A DNA stretch of 64,000 nt from Marthasterias glacialis (Eukaryota > Echinodermata > Asteroidea > Forcipulatida > Asteriidae), in assembly GCA_911728455.2 (NCBI GenBank), contig OU452229.1, forward strand, positions 10,145,642 to 10,209,641. Direction: 5' to 3'. The first letter of the stretch is position 1. Each line of letters starts with the position of its first letter. Positions 25,301 to 36,705 of the stretch are shown here, one piece after another. Under the pieces are notes generated by a model that made no database searches, had not been told where the DNA came from, and was given only the letters and a program-made list of their open reading frames with translations. A program made the position numbers and the translations under genes.

Positions 25301-28300
25301 TACGTATTGACGACTTGATTCACTCTGAATGTTCCGCTAACACTGCAGACTGACTGTCTAAATACGCCATAGTCTCATAAAATACTGGTCAAGGAATTTC
25401 ATCGAATAATTACTAATATTCCGGGGAAATTCCGGAAAAGTGTACTGTAAAACCCGGTCTGCGATTAAAACAGGATTGTTTTTCTTCTTTTGAATAACAT
25501 TGCAGTATCTATAAGCAAACCCCGCGAATTTACTGTTGCATGATCTGGCATCAGAGTTTTGTTAAGACATTCAGTTAAGTTAATCTAAAGAAAATATAAA
25601 GTACTAACTAGTTCTGCTTCTGCACCATAGGGCGTTTTCGAAACTGTGGCTTTGGTTACAGATACTATATGCCTTTAATCAGGATTCAAATCCGCTGCGT
25701 AGCAGTTAGTGCTTAGATAAAAAGACATATTCGTATGCCACATTGGAATCAGTTGCTTATAACCAGAGTATTTCGGTTAAATGTATACAGTGCTGAATGT
25801 ATACTGCTTGATTTTGCCGTGCCATCCTTGAGTTACTGGTAATAAATAGTTATATCAGCGCACTCTCCTGCGCAACTGGCTCTTGCCACAAAATTCCACA
25901 GGAGACCTGTGGAGACCAACAGTAACAAGCCATAGGGGTTCCTCATGATACCAGCTGTACAAACAAAATAAACCCATGCAACCGATGTTAGCCTGAAAGG
26001 TGTGGTACTTTGTGGCAGTCTGTGGTACCACCAGTGTATCGGATAAATCTATCCCATTAGGGAGTGATGACGTTTTGGAGCCGGAAGTTTAGTGTAACGA
26101 ATGTTCATGCGTACAAGTATGTTTACCATTCGTTTACATTGTACTTCCGGCTCCGAAACGTCATCACTTACCAACATGATAGGAAATTGACCATCTGCTT
26201 CAATATTGTGAAAAAAATACTGGAGACTTACCCAAGGTTTCCGAACTCCTCATCTTGTGCCGTTTGGTTGACTTGAAGGAACAATTTCTGTGTTGCCACA
26301 ACGTCTTGTCCCGTCCTTGTCAGTGTAATCAGTGGGCAACCGAGTTGAAGGGTCCACGTGTCCATGATTTTTTTCACGTCGTGTTTCCCGACGTCCTTAT
26401 CGGCCTGCAAATTGAAGTCGAGTGAGGAACGTGAAATTCTCGGGATATCAAATTGATGTTGTTTTTGTCAGGGTCACTGTGATTTAAATATTTAGCATGT
26501 ATTCATTGTGTGCAGCCAGGGTGTTTGCGACCATTTCTTCAGATCGTCATTTTACTATGGCATTGTATTAAGTTTCAATGGTATGCGGCAGGTTGTTATA
26601 TGCGATGCCAAAAGAGAACATAATGGTTTATGAACGCAAAAGACTGCATTTAATCCATTCTGCAAATAATTTGGGTATTCCTGGTACTATGTCTTCCCTA
26701 CAAATCAAATTATTTTGAAAACGAAGAATGTCTTGCGAATAGGCCTAATGTTAACAAAACAACTATTAGTTACGTTTAGCATTTTTGTTGTTGACAGTGG
26801 CCATTTATTCTTGATAAAATTAAAAACTGTTTACCAGTTGATTGATTGGTAAAGATTCAAATAGGCTAGTTTTGACCAACACAATTTTCGAAGGCAAATT
26901 CTTTCAAGAATCATAATCTATAGGTGTTGATGGCATCTTTGTTCCAACACTCACCTGTTACTGATGGTCTCTTTTAAAAAGGAAACATCTTTAAAAATTA
27001 CATTAATTTGACGGCCCAGTTGTAAAGAAAATGATACATACGTAGGTTAGTTCGTGCCAAAGGTGTTCCGCATTGGCATTCTTGTAGCCTCGCTCCTTGA
27101 GGTAGTTTCTTATACCTTGGTTGAAGACATCGAGGGTCAAGAAATGCTCCATCATCCAGATGATAGATCCACCCTGTGATTGTAACGAAAACCAGCGGAT
27201 AGAAAAGGAGCATTAAAAACAAATGAGAAAACCAATGATTGGGTATTTGAGGAACCTGTTTTGCTCGTAAACATTAATCTTCAACCGTATCCATTCCAAA
27301 TCCATCAGAATCCAACTGCATGTTTTTGTTGGATACTGTTTTTGCTTAATACTGTTTTTGTTTGATGCTGTTTTTGTTTGGTGCTGCCTGAGTAAACTGA
27401 TTACGCTTTACATGGGATCAGGCAAACCACCATAATCAGAATCCTACTGTGTTTGGGTATTGGGTATACACCTGTATTGTGTTGGATTGCATCCTAGTAA
27501 ATCACTCGAGAATTTGAGTTAATAATACACCTTACCTAAATGTGGAAGATCCCGTGTAAACTCGGTGCTTGTTATTTGTAATTTTGTAATCTGTTTCTTG
27601 TATACCTCAAAAGGTCACTCAGAAACAAAGGTCAACTGTCATCGTCATTATCATCGTCATTGAAATTCTCACTGTCATTTGACACATGAGCCATACGAAT
27701 TGGGACGTGGATTGTTGTAACAGGGCTACGTCATTTTATTACAAGATACACAACTTTTCTTATTGCTTTCTAAGACACAACTCGCTCTGCCTGTCTTTTG
27801 CCGGTTCACAGACAATCAGTCATGATCCTAGACTCGTCCCACGTCTTTATCCTTTAAGAATAAATACAGGCTTTTACCTAAACAGTTTGTGGTTTTATTG
27901 AGTTATAATCTTATGTAAAGACATTGAGTTTGCAACATATACAACTACAAAGGATAATAATATTTTCTTTGTATTTACTTTTAATAACTACACTTAACAG
28001 TCCCCCCTGTGCAAAGGGCCTAAAACATTCCTGAAACCATTTCAACTCCTTAGGAGTATGCAGCAACGGCAACCAAATCACCTAAACAAGCCTTAGCCTC
28101 ACATCAGATACTCTTGGGTGATGCGAACAATTGAAGTTAAACTTCTACCCCAAGGACACAAATGCCGTATAAATGGGATTCGAACCAACACTGGGTATGA
28201 CCTAGGCATCATAGCTTGAGTGATTGAACTTCCAGCATGAATTAACGAGTTATGGGGAATGTAGTTAAATGTTTTGGGAAATCCTATTGTGAATTCGTTT

Positions 28301-30944
28301 AAAGTACGCCTACCTTTTGATACGTAATACGGGTGAATTGGTTTCCTATATCCTCATCTGTGGCATAGACTGGTGCCCTGATGGATGGATAGGTACCGAA
28401 ACTGTCGTAGTACAGCGCCACGTTGACAGTGTCAACATAGTAACTTTCAAACTGAAAATTGAAAAGTTGCATAATTATTGTTGCATTGTTCGAACTGTTT
28501 ACATCTTCATCTACAACTATCACTTTGCTTAAGAATAGAAAGAGCTGGTGGTGTAACTATTAATGAAGTCTACCAGTCTGAGTACACTGATCACGAACGT
28601 CGAAACAATACAACCACCTGCTCCATCCGGAGCCATCGCGATACATTAGAGAATATTAAGTTGTGCCACCGTATGTTTTTTCCCACCAATGAAAAGTCCT
28701 ACTTGATAGTCATCAACAAGTTTAGAATCCATAAGTCATTTTATGCAGTTGCACTTGAAGACATCCTAGTGGCTGCTGTGTAGTTAACAAGTATTCGTAA
28801 CAAACAATTCAACTGCGCTTGGCATGTGTTTTGAAGGCAAAAACGATATTTCAACTGGTTTTTGTTGTCGGTGTTGTCTGTTGGGGTGTTCGTTTGTTTT
28901 GGTTTTCTTCTTTGTTTCTTCTACTTTGTCGTGATGTGTTTTGTTCTGATGACACAAACTTCATTTGGTTTATAAATTATCCATTTGTTAATAATAATAT
29001 TAATAATACGCAGGTCTTAAAGCGTTTTTCACACCCGAAGGGCATCCTTAACATCCCGTCCGAAGGACGTAACAAGAATGGTTAAGTGTCTCGCTTAAAG
29101 ACACATGTGTCAAGACCGGGACTCGAACCCACACTCTGCTGATCAGAAACACACGTGCTTGTGTCCGGTACACTCGACTGTTCGATATCTGATCGTGTAA
29201 CTGTGCAGACCCAAGTACGCTGAGCTCGATTAGAAAAACAGGCAAAAATTCAACAAAGGAGAACCAAATGATTTTGTGACGACATCAGTAATTGGTACAT
29301 GAACTGAACAATCTCTACCATCAAGGCCCACCTTGTTGAACTCCGGATGCACGTAGTCAACGCCGATGTGTTCCAAGTAGGTTGCAAAGCCTTCGTTAAG
29401 CCATAGGTCGTCCCACCATTCCATCGTTACTAGGTTACCGAACCACTTGACAACAGAAATACACAAAACACATATTTATTTACAGATTATTTTGTGGACG
29501 AACACGGTATATGGTTGACTTCAACAAGACAAGAGGTATAAAGGTTTGAGCCGTGTTTAAGTATATTTCAATGCAGTGGCGTAACTAGACATTATTTATA
29601 TTTTTATGGGGGTAGGGAAGGGAGAGGGGGCGTCCATTGCTGTATCGATCCATTTTTTTTGTGAATGTTTCGATCTCATTTTGGGGAGGGAATTGAGCAA
29701 GGGTTCTGAGCGGGGGCGGGTTACGTCACTGCTAATAAAATCGTATTTTTATCGCAATTGTTATGAAGTTACTTTTTTCAATGATTCGTGCTTTCTGTCG
29801 CTTGCTAATTATACTGAACCTATATTTCAGGTTCAATGGCCTTTTGTTTGTACGCTCTCGACCCCAAAAAATAATAATAATAATAATCATAATAATAATG
29901 ATAAATAAATAAATAAATAAATAAATAAATAGATAAATAAAAGAAGAAAAAACAATATATTAATGTTATAATAATCACACAAAAGCATCAGTCAATAAGA
30001 GTTTGAGATTTAGCAAATTAATTGAAATTATACTGTTATTGGGAAAATACACTCTTCCAGTGAGTTAGTACTATGCCACTCCTTATACTGTTTCCCGATA
30101 CCACCTTTTTTACAGGCCTTTTTTTTTTGCCTCTCTTTTCCACTCTGAACAAAATTATATTATATAAAAAATCTCCGATGAGGGTTTGATCTACTATAAT
30201 AACTTAATAACATGGCATTGTACTTCAAGAAATTGTACTTCTGGATCCAACAGGTCAAGGCCTCGAAAACCTAAGTACTTCAATTACCCTCGAGTAGACA
30301 ACACCCCAATTAACCACCAATAACATGTATCTACTTTGTAATATAATGGCCATTAAATCGACGGCCCACCCTGAATCAGAAAAAGGGGGGAAATGCTTAT
30401 CATTGTTGACTTTTAATCGAACGATTGGAGCCAACTTCAAACAGTAGGCCTCGTGATACCTGGCTTGGGTAGGTCTTATCGACGACCTTTGACCCATGAT
30501 TTGGCTTCATTGTTTTAACCCTTGACCTACACAGAGGATACACTATTTACCATGTGAGCTAATTCGTGGGTGATTATCTCCGAGTAGAATGTGTTGTCAC
30601 CGAAATCTTCCATACCATACAGCAGATAGATGTCCTGGTAGGTGATAAGACCCCAGTTCTCCATAGCGCCTGCACCGAAGTCCTGTATAGCTATATGATC
30701 TGGAAACGAAAACAACACACACAAACATTGAGGCAATGATGTAAATTATTTGATTCATTGACAGCATTTCGCCATTTTCCACCATACTTAAGGAATAATT
30801 TTTCTGGTCGCTTTGCTAATGTTTTATTTACTTTTTTCGTATTATCGCTTGTTTCTGTTGTTATTGTTGTTGTTGCTGTTGTTGTTGTCGCTGTTGTTGT
30901 TGTTGTGGCTGCTGCTGTTGTTGCTTTTGCTGTGCTGTTGCTGT

Positions 30945-31002
<58 letters not shown>

Positions 31003-31004
31003 GC

Positions 31005-31040
<36 letters not shown>

Positions 31041-34000
31041 GACTGGTGTTTATTATAATTTTCTGCTGATTTGCATTAAGAGTTTGTACATATACAGAGG
31101 TTTAAATAAATGTGAACTGAACTGAACTGTAATATGGAAAAAGCTGTTGAACGATTTTCGTTCTCAAAGTTTTTTTTTTCTTTTCACAAACTTGATTTGA
31201 GAACCAAACCAATAACAACGATTGATTCTTTAACATTCTCCATTAGAGACCCAAGCTTGGATTGTGGGAAACGTTACACAATGTTAAATTTAAAATGACA
31301 AATCAAACATCGCTAAGATTTCAGACCATGAGAGGGGAAATTACAAAGAAAATAAGATCAACAATTTACAAGGGGGGAGTAGGTCTAAAAATGTAACACG
31401 AGACAAACTGAAGCGAAGTACAAACGTATTGAAAAGTTTTGGAATGGACATGTATGATGAAAGACATTAAACAAACAATCTGAATAAAAACAAAAGAAGA
31501 GAAAACTTGATTGTTCAAAAAAATAATCAAAACAGATATAAACGGCAAGAAATATCTGCAGATCACACTACAGGAGAAAAACACAAATGACACGAAGTTG
31601 GCATGGTTAAAAAGAAATAATTGTCGTTAGAAATATTACTTTCTGAAATACTGCTTTGTGCCAAAACATTTCTTATTTCGGTTTGCTTAATCAAAAAGAA
31701 GCACACGGGAACGAAAACAAGAATCCATGACAAAAACAAAACGCAAGTATTCGTTGTTTTCTCCAGAAGAACATGACAACCTTATTGTGATATTGTTATT
31801 GGTTGTATGGCGGGGTTTGTTTCTGGGCCTTTTTTTTCTTGTAACGAAAAATCACAAACAAAAGGACAGAGGACCACTCGAAAATAATTATAGAACAATT
31901 TAGTGGGAAATAAGATATTTGTTCACAATGTTCCTGAACTGGAGTAAATTGTTGGATGGTGAAAACCAAGGTAGAGGTATAGGGAGTTCCCAAGTTCAGC
32001 AGTACGAGGAAAAATGCTAGCAGAATATCTCACAGCACTGGCTTTAGGAACAGCCCCAGTGAAGGGATGAGATGATGCGGTGAAGCATGTACTGCTAATA
32101 GGGAAGTCTTGTACAGAAGGGGGTGAGTTGACCTCACTGCACACGTACCATGAAAGTACATGTTGAAGAGACTACAGAGGAGAAACAAGACTGTGAGGCG
32201 TTCGAGTGACAGCATTTTTGAAATGTTTGTTTCTTGTTGGGGGTTGAAATCTTACCTTGTTTATCCAATGGGTACTCGTTGTCCAGGTAGTCATCGAAAT
32301 ACGTCTGAACTAAATCTGAGACATTGAGGGCGTACGGAGCAAGGCCGATCAAGTCTTTCTCTGTCCAAATACGAATCTGTAGAAACCAATTAAGAATTAT
32401 GTTGAGATCGAACGGTACAAGAATAATGAAATTTGTGTTGCACCCAAATTAATGCGTTTCTACAAACCAATTCAGAATCAGAAGGCTGGTCAATTCTGCC
32501 AGTCGCACCAATTGCAAATAAAGAGTCCAATCAAGAATCGAATACATCTACGTATGATCAAGATCAATTAATTCTGTCTTGCACGAAATGAGAATCAAGA
32601 AACCAATTGAAAATTGTTTCCAAATGACAGTTTGTGAGTTAAATTTCAACGTGTGACCACGTACTGCTGATAACTGATTACCATGACAATAATCAACTAA
32701 TAACAATTTGTGTTTCTCTGATTAAACATGATACATAATATTTGTTTTCCCCACTTTTCTTGTGATGAAAGAAACGACAAATCACAAATTTATTAAGCAA
32801 CATATGCCTTTTAACTGAAACGTATTTTAGAGCCAGACTCATTTTTGTTGTTAAAATCAATTTACAATAAATGTTACTCTAACATTCGTAAAAGAAAATG
32901 ACAAATTTTAATTTAAATTTGCATTGAATTGAATGGTTTATGATTAAGAAAAAACCACACACGTTGCAGCCCGAAGGCCGAATTGGGAAAAATTTTCTTT
33001 TTTACAGGTAATCAAAAAAAAAAAAAAAAAATGTATAATATGAGTATTAAAATTACAATAAACAGCATGATGTGAACAAAGAGAGATAGTATTTATGTGG
33101 AGCTTCTGGAAAAATATCCACCAAAATGAGGGTTACATACCAGGCATCCGTTGGGGTTCATCACATCGATATGATCGTAGTCATGGATTATGAAAGCCAG
33201 GAGGTACGTCGGCATTGAAGGCACCCTCTTGAAGTAAGTCCTGGACCAATGACTGTCCAACTGGATACGTCTTATATCAATGCCATTAGACAAGGCGCCC
33301 ATGTCTGTACGGTGTTCCAGTTGTACGTCGTAAGATGCCTTGAACGTGGGCTCGTCGAAGCACGGCAGGACGCGGCGGGCGTAAGGTCCTTCCATCTGGG
33401 TGGTTGCGATGTACCTGCAGTTTAATTAAAGTAATAAGAAATAAGAAACAAATGAGTGACGACAGCTTTTTACAAAATTTGGCCGATTTCACTCAATGCA
33501 ATGGTTGTGTTTGTAAAATACCGTAAGGGTTTCTCCAAGTTCCGGGTCCAGTTCCAAGATTATTCTACCGCTCCTATATTTTGAGGGTCGTGCCGTGGCG
33601 CAAGTGAATGGCTATGTGGAACCTATGTAGCTGGAGCCGGCGAAGGTACCGGGGGTTCGTAAACGCCCATAATGATATTTGAACTGACCTTGTGTTGTTC
33701 ATTGAATCCATATACATGCTTGGGTACAGTCCGGCTTCGTCATCACCTAGGAGACCAGAGTACGTGATGTAGATGTCGTACTCTTCATGAGGTCGAAGCA
33801 TCTCCTTCAACTTGAGAACCAAGAAAGCATACTCCTCAATCATCTTATAACTCTCAAAGATGTCTGTCTTATCCAATGTACTGACGCTATGGACAGTTGG
33901 CATACCGTGGATGCTGATATTTTTGGAGTGTAGGGTGATCTCATCTGTTGCTTCCATGCACTCCACTTTTATCCGGACCCAGCCGTCAAAAGTGAATCTC

Positions 34001-34419
34001 TCCCCAAGCTTTGAGTCTGGTACGTCATCGTCGTACAAGAACGGACGGAGGTTGAGCTCGTAGCGTCTCGGTAGAACGGTCTTGGGGAGCCGGCCCTTCA
34101 TGAGATCTGAAGGGGCCATGTCGGTTGGTTTTACTGGCTCCATGGTCGGGTTGGCAGGCTCGGGGGTCTTCTCAGCATCAGTTGGCTTAACAGGTAGTAT
34201 TGTCGATTTGTCATCGATCAGAGGGGCCTTGGTGGCAATTCCGTTGACCGAAGAACGATCGGGAATGTAGAACACCATTAGAGCAGTGGCAGCGATGAGT
34301 ACACAGACTGTTAGAATAGAGAATGCGAGCATGGCGGGGCTACAGTACATCCCGTTCCCCTTGCGACCAGGTGGCTTCTCACCTGATCCACCTTCGAGGT
34401 TGAACTCTTGTTTCGCCAT
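19326..34419 (-). CDS. Membrane M1 zinc aminopeptidase, paralogue A (aminopeptidase N/ENPEP class), complete
   Basis: Removes N-terminal amino acids from extracellular peptides. Seventeen exons join in frame to 1006 aa: 34419-33689, 33414-33141, 32376-32256, 30699-30551, 29445-29332, 28451-28314, 27173-27042, 26404-26232, 24044-23947, 23780-23644, 22615-22406, 21988-21906, 21685-21560, 21144-20977, 20842-20702, 19690-19606, 19466-19326. Residues 1-28 are cytoplasmic, about 29-51 are a transmembrane helix, and 54-105 are a Pro/Thr stalk with two PVKPTD repeats. The M1 N-domain starts at [15 protein letters not shown]. The exopeptidase motif GAMEN is 386-390; zinc motif HELAH is 420-424 with third ligand Glu443; the catalytic-type Tyr507 is in ITYQKGG. 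An ERAP1_C-like helical domain fills about 645-960. All key residues are present and length is normal for the family. An AG acceptor at 34434/34435 leaves 15 nt of 5' UTR before this ATG. Substrate preference and a specific orthologue are not inferable. Confidence 0.95.
19740..19882. mobile_element. Palindromic element family E (intron 16 of gene A)
   Basis: Starts CCTTTTCGAAAACCTGGCTT and ends AAGCCACGGTTTCGAGAAGG, an inverted pair, with GGCTTCAGTCC between. Related copies lie at 34880, 38918, 49607 and 59908. Confidence 0.65.
20070..20422. mobile_element. TTAA-bounded element, family C
   Basis: A 353-bp element with TTAA at both ends (20070-20073 and 20419-20422), terminal inverted repeats AACTCCAGCTCAACAT and ATGTTGAGTTGGGGCTT, and no coding capacity. 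The interior shares GTAAATGCTTCCATTTTTT, GAGAAAACGGTAAAAATGC and CATCATTATCTTTATACCAT with 39423-39695. TTAA target duplication is the habit of piggyBac-like transposases (family knowledge). Confidence 0.8.
21255..21400. repeat. 22-bp minisatellite, about 6.5 copies (intron 13 of gene A)
   Basis: Units of exactly 22 bp start at 21255, 21277, 21299, 21321, 21343, 21365 and 21387. The consensus is near GATGCCCATTTACGGATTTCAC. The open frame across it is a by-product of the repeat. Confidence 0.92.
22058..22190. repeat. A-rich (CAAA)n tract
   Basis: Low-complexity CAAA/CAAAA repeats in intron 11 of gene A, upstream of the acceptor for exon 21988-21906. Transcribed as a T/G-rich strand, it could act as an extended polypyrimidine tract. 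Confidence 0.85.
24904..25085. mobile_element. hAT-like MITE with 8-bp target duplication
   Basis: This 182-bp element has perfect 14-bp terminal inverted repeats, CAGTGGCGTAGCCA and TGGCTACGCCACTG. It is flanked by GTACACAG (24896-24903) and GTACATAG (25086-25093), an 8-bp target duplication with one mismatch. CAGTGGCGTAGC-type ends and 8-bp duplications are typical of non-autonomous hAT elements (family knowledge). The interior is purine-rich with GGGG runs and non-coding. It lies in intron 8 of gene A. Confidence 0.9.
26059..26172. repeat. Fold-back repeat with ~48-bp arms in intron 8 of gene A
   Basis: AGTGATGACGTTTTGGAGCC faces GGCTCCGAAACGTCATCACT, and pairing continues through GGAAGT and the ACGAATG/CATTCGT words. 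A loop of about 15-20 nt lies between. It starts about 170 bp from exon 26404-26232 on the 3' side and would be present in pre-mRNA. Confidence 0.85.
27990..28240 (-). mobile_element. Decayed tRNA-derived SINE
   Basis: On the minus strand, GGTTCGAATCCC is followed by TTTGTGTCCTTGGGGTAGAA, then TTTAACTTCAATTG. This is the same box B-to-core order as 17890-18195, but more diverged. It lies in intron 6 of gene A. Confidence 0.6.
28995..29225 (-). mobile_element. tRNA-derived SINE with ATTATT tail
   Basis: On the minus strand, CTGATCAGCAGAGTGTGG and GGTTCGAGTCCCGG precede GTGTCTTTAAGCGAGACACT, then TTAACCATTCTTG. The element ends in ATTATTAATATTATTATT. Head and core are shared with 17890-18195 and the head with 48808-49205. 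It sits in intron 5 of gene A. Confidence 0.72.
29574..29731. mobile_element. hAT-like MITE, decayed
   Basis: Starts CAGTGGCGTAACTAG and ends GTTACGTCACTG, imperfect inverted ends like those of 24904-25085, with a purine-rich interior. I cannot see a convincing 8-bp target duplication. Confidence 0.7.
29868..29945. repeat. (AAT)n/(AAAT)n simple repeat
   Basis: AATAAT followed by about nine AAATA units in intron 4 of gene A. Confidence 0.9.
30858..31042. repeat. (TGT)n microsatellite, ~180 bp
   Basis: An almost uninterrupted run of TGT/GTT with scattered C substitutions in intron 3 of gene A. Poly-Leu and poly-Cys open frames across it are artefacts. On the transcribed strand it is CAA repeats. 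Confidence 0.95.
31045..32255. other. Gene A intron 3, remainder
   Basis: No exon or repeat recognised. One 61-codon minus-strand frame (32215-32030) has a hydrophobic, signal-peptide-like start, but nothing supports expression. The 32377-33140 intron is likewise plain apart from an A-run at 33010-33030. Confidence 0.5.
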
Positions 34420-34489
34420 CTTGAGTTTCCGAATCTATACAAAGGTGAAAATTAGCTTTGTTTAAAATATTGTTTGCTTTCCCGAATCC

Positions 34490-34600
34490 TATGGGGAAAA
34501 TCCACAGGCATACTACGTGGGTGGGATTCAAACCTACGACCCCGCAATTCTAGAGCAGATGTTACCACCAGACTACCTGGCGTGCCCGGTGACGAGAGAC
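34490..34600 (-). mobile_element. tRNA-derived SINE (family D) fragment
   Basis: On the minus strand, AGGTAGTCTGGTGGTAACAT, TCTGCTCTAGAATTGCGGGG and TAGGTTTGAATCCCACC are the family D head. It lies in the 5' UTR intron of gene A. Confidence 0.72.
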
Positions 34601-34879
34601 CAGTTCATTAGTTGACTTAAGAAGACAAACATTTGTTGTGCCCTGCGAACCATCTCGATTTTACTTCCAGTAAATGTGAACCAAGAATACTTAGTCCCAC
34701 AGGCCCCGAAGAATATTCATGTTTTTTCTGGTTAAAGTACATCTTCGATGTAGGCTTAACCTATTTGATCTTCTAGCACCTGCATTTACATCTACACAAC
34801 TAATCCAGCTTACGTTGTTATCATGAACTACAATGCATTTATGTAGAGGAGACCGGGAACCACCGATAGCGATGATGGT

Positions 34880-34983
34880 ATGGCCTTTTCGAAAACACGG
34901 CTTTCCTTACGGGGCTTCAAACAGGGGCGAGGATGGAGCCCAAGCCGACGCCCAAGTCCAAGCCGCGGTTTGGTAAAGGCTCT
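34880..34983. mobile_element. Palindromic element family E
   Basis: GGCCTTTTCGAAAACACGGC pairs with GCCGCGGTTTGGTAAAGGC. The interior has GGGGCTTCAAACAG and GCCCAAGCC. It lies in the 5' UTR intron of gene A. Confidence 0.65.
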
Positions 34984-35753
34984 ATGAATCATATAGCAAC
35001 ATCGCTCGGTGCCGAGTTGGGTTCCCACTTTAAGCAAAACTTGTTCCAGCTTTTATTTCACTAAATCACGGAAAACATTTCCATGTCGTTTAGGAAGATA
35101 TCATGGGGAGATATCATCAGATGGCAGCAAACACTAAATCGCCTGATATAATGCTCTTAAGGCTTCAGTGATCAGCTGTTTAAAATTTGCCCAACTTTTC
35201 GTAACAGTTTTCACGAAAAGACATAATGCTCGAAAAAAAAGTTTTGTACAAATTTTACTAATGCTAATATTCAGAAAGTATTCACTGATACCTTTCTTTC
35301 TGCCAAGTAACAAGTCTTGAATCATCTTGGCTGCTTAGTTACAGTAGTGCCACTAAGCTAAAATTGGATGAAACTGCAATTTTTCCTTTTCACGAAGTGA
35401 CATGTTGTAGACGTGCATGTGTTACTGGATGTGACACAACGTGGTTTGCACGGTTTTTTTTGTTTTTTTTTAAGTTTTCACGAAGTGACTGAATGGACCA
35501 CGCCACACAAGTGACACCATCCCCTATATTTCGTGAAAACTGCGGTGTTTGGAAACTGTACTGCGAAAATGTACTCGAAAAACACCTACAAGCGTGTACT
35601 ACATGCATTAAAAAAAACTTTCTAACAAAATTCTCTATTATTCAGACAGCTACTTTAGAAGATTTTTGTTCGTGTTTCTTTTTTTCCCAAATATGCTTTT
35701 AAATTATCGAACACTTGTTATAACCATGCATTTTAAACAATAATCAAACTCAC

Positions 35754-35826
35754 CGATCCACACAACGGCCCTGGCGTTTCTTAACGGCCAAACTCTGCAG
35801 TGTGTTTAACTTCCGGGACCTTTATA
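35754..35826 (-). promoter_or_regulatory. Putative core promoter and 5' UTR exon of aminopeptidase A
   Basis: On the minus strand a TATAAA box (35826-35821) stands about 30 bp before a likely start near 35796. A short leader then ends at a good donor, GATCG/GTGAGT, with last exon base 35754. The next acceptor is TTTGTATAG/ATTCGG at 34435/34434, giving a UTR intron of about 1.3 kb. The start site itself is inferred from spacing. Confidence 0.5.
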
Positions 35827-36060
35827 CAACTTGACGATGTTTTCTCATATCGGATTATACCACGTGGTTTAAGTAAACAATACTATCTGCCTGCTCAAAC
35901 TTTACCGTGTAAACATACGTTTTTTTTATGAAACTATATTCCAAGTATAATGTAAATACAAACCATGATAATAGAAAAGCTAATAATTATTCATAACGTC
36001 ATGTTTTAATGAGTAATGGTTTCTATACCGTGAATGGAATAATAAACGATACCAAACTAG

Positions 36061-36256
36061 AGTCCAATTTCATAGACCTGTTTATAAGCACGAGAAGTAG
36101 TTATTAAAATCACAATAAAAAATTGTGCTTACCGGAATGAGGTTACCAGCATAAATATCATTCCAAATGCACCGTGACTGGTATCCTGCTTTAATTTGCT
36201 GAACAAAGTTGTTGGGTAATTTTTCTGCTTAAGCGCAGCTCTTTGAAATTGGGCCC
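36061..36256. mobile_element. MITE family B copy
   Basis: Starts AGTCCAATTTCATAGACCTG and ends AGCTCTTTGAAATTGGGCCC. The interior has GAGGTTACCAGC, GTGACTGGTATCCTGC and TTGTGCTTACC. Confidence 0.8.
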
Positions 36257-36705
36257 ATCATATCAGAATGATATCAGATAAGAATTTGGGATCCCTTTAT
36301 CTGATCAACTGAAGGTTTTTATGTAAACCACGCCTGAAAACATGAGGATTAATCACCCCTGATGAAGATACTCACCGCGTTGCATTTCTATTAGGGGCCT
36401 CTGTGTTAAAGTTTATGGTAACACATCGACCTTTGTGACAAGAGGAAAGAGATTACGCCGTTTCCAGGGTACGGTGCTCTGGAGGGGCCATCCAACTTGT
36501 CGAAACCCTATAATTATCCCAGGCTGACGACATTATGAGAGTACAATGACGACTTTGTTTACAGGTAAGTTATCTTGGGAAGACGTCAACAATGTTATGA
36601 TATCGTTGTCCTCAGAGATTTTTCTCAGGATCTCAACAAGTTGGATGGCATGTTTTTAGCTCCGTACTATAGACTCGTCAGTTGTCCAATTAGCATACTG
36701 TATTT

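Noticed and set aside
28478..28783. 101-codon plus-strand frame in gene A intron 6
   Set aside because: It starts inside antisense exon 6 sequence, has no known similarity and shows no coding bias.
30758..31058. Poly-Leu and poly-Cys plus-strand frames
   Set aside because: They are translations of the (TGT)n microsatellite in an intron.
32030..32215. Small secreted peptide in gene A intron 3
   Set aside because: A hydrophobic start alone is weak evidence. It overlaps another frame, has no splice or promoter context, and similar chance frames are common here.
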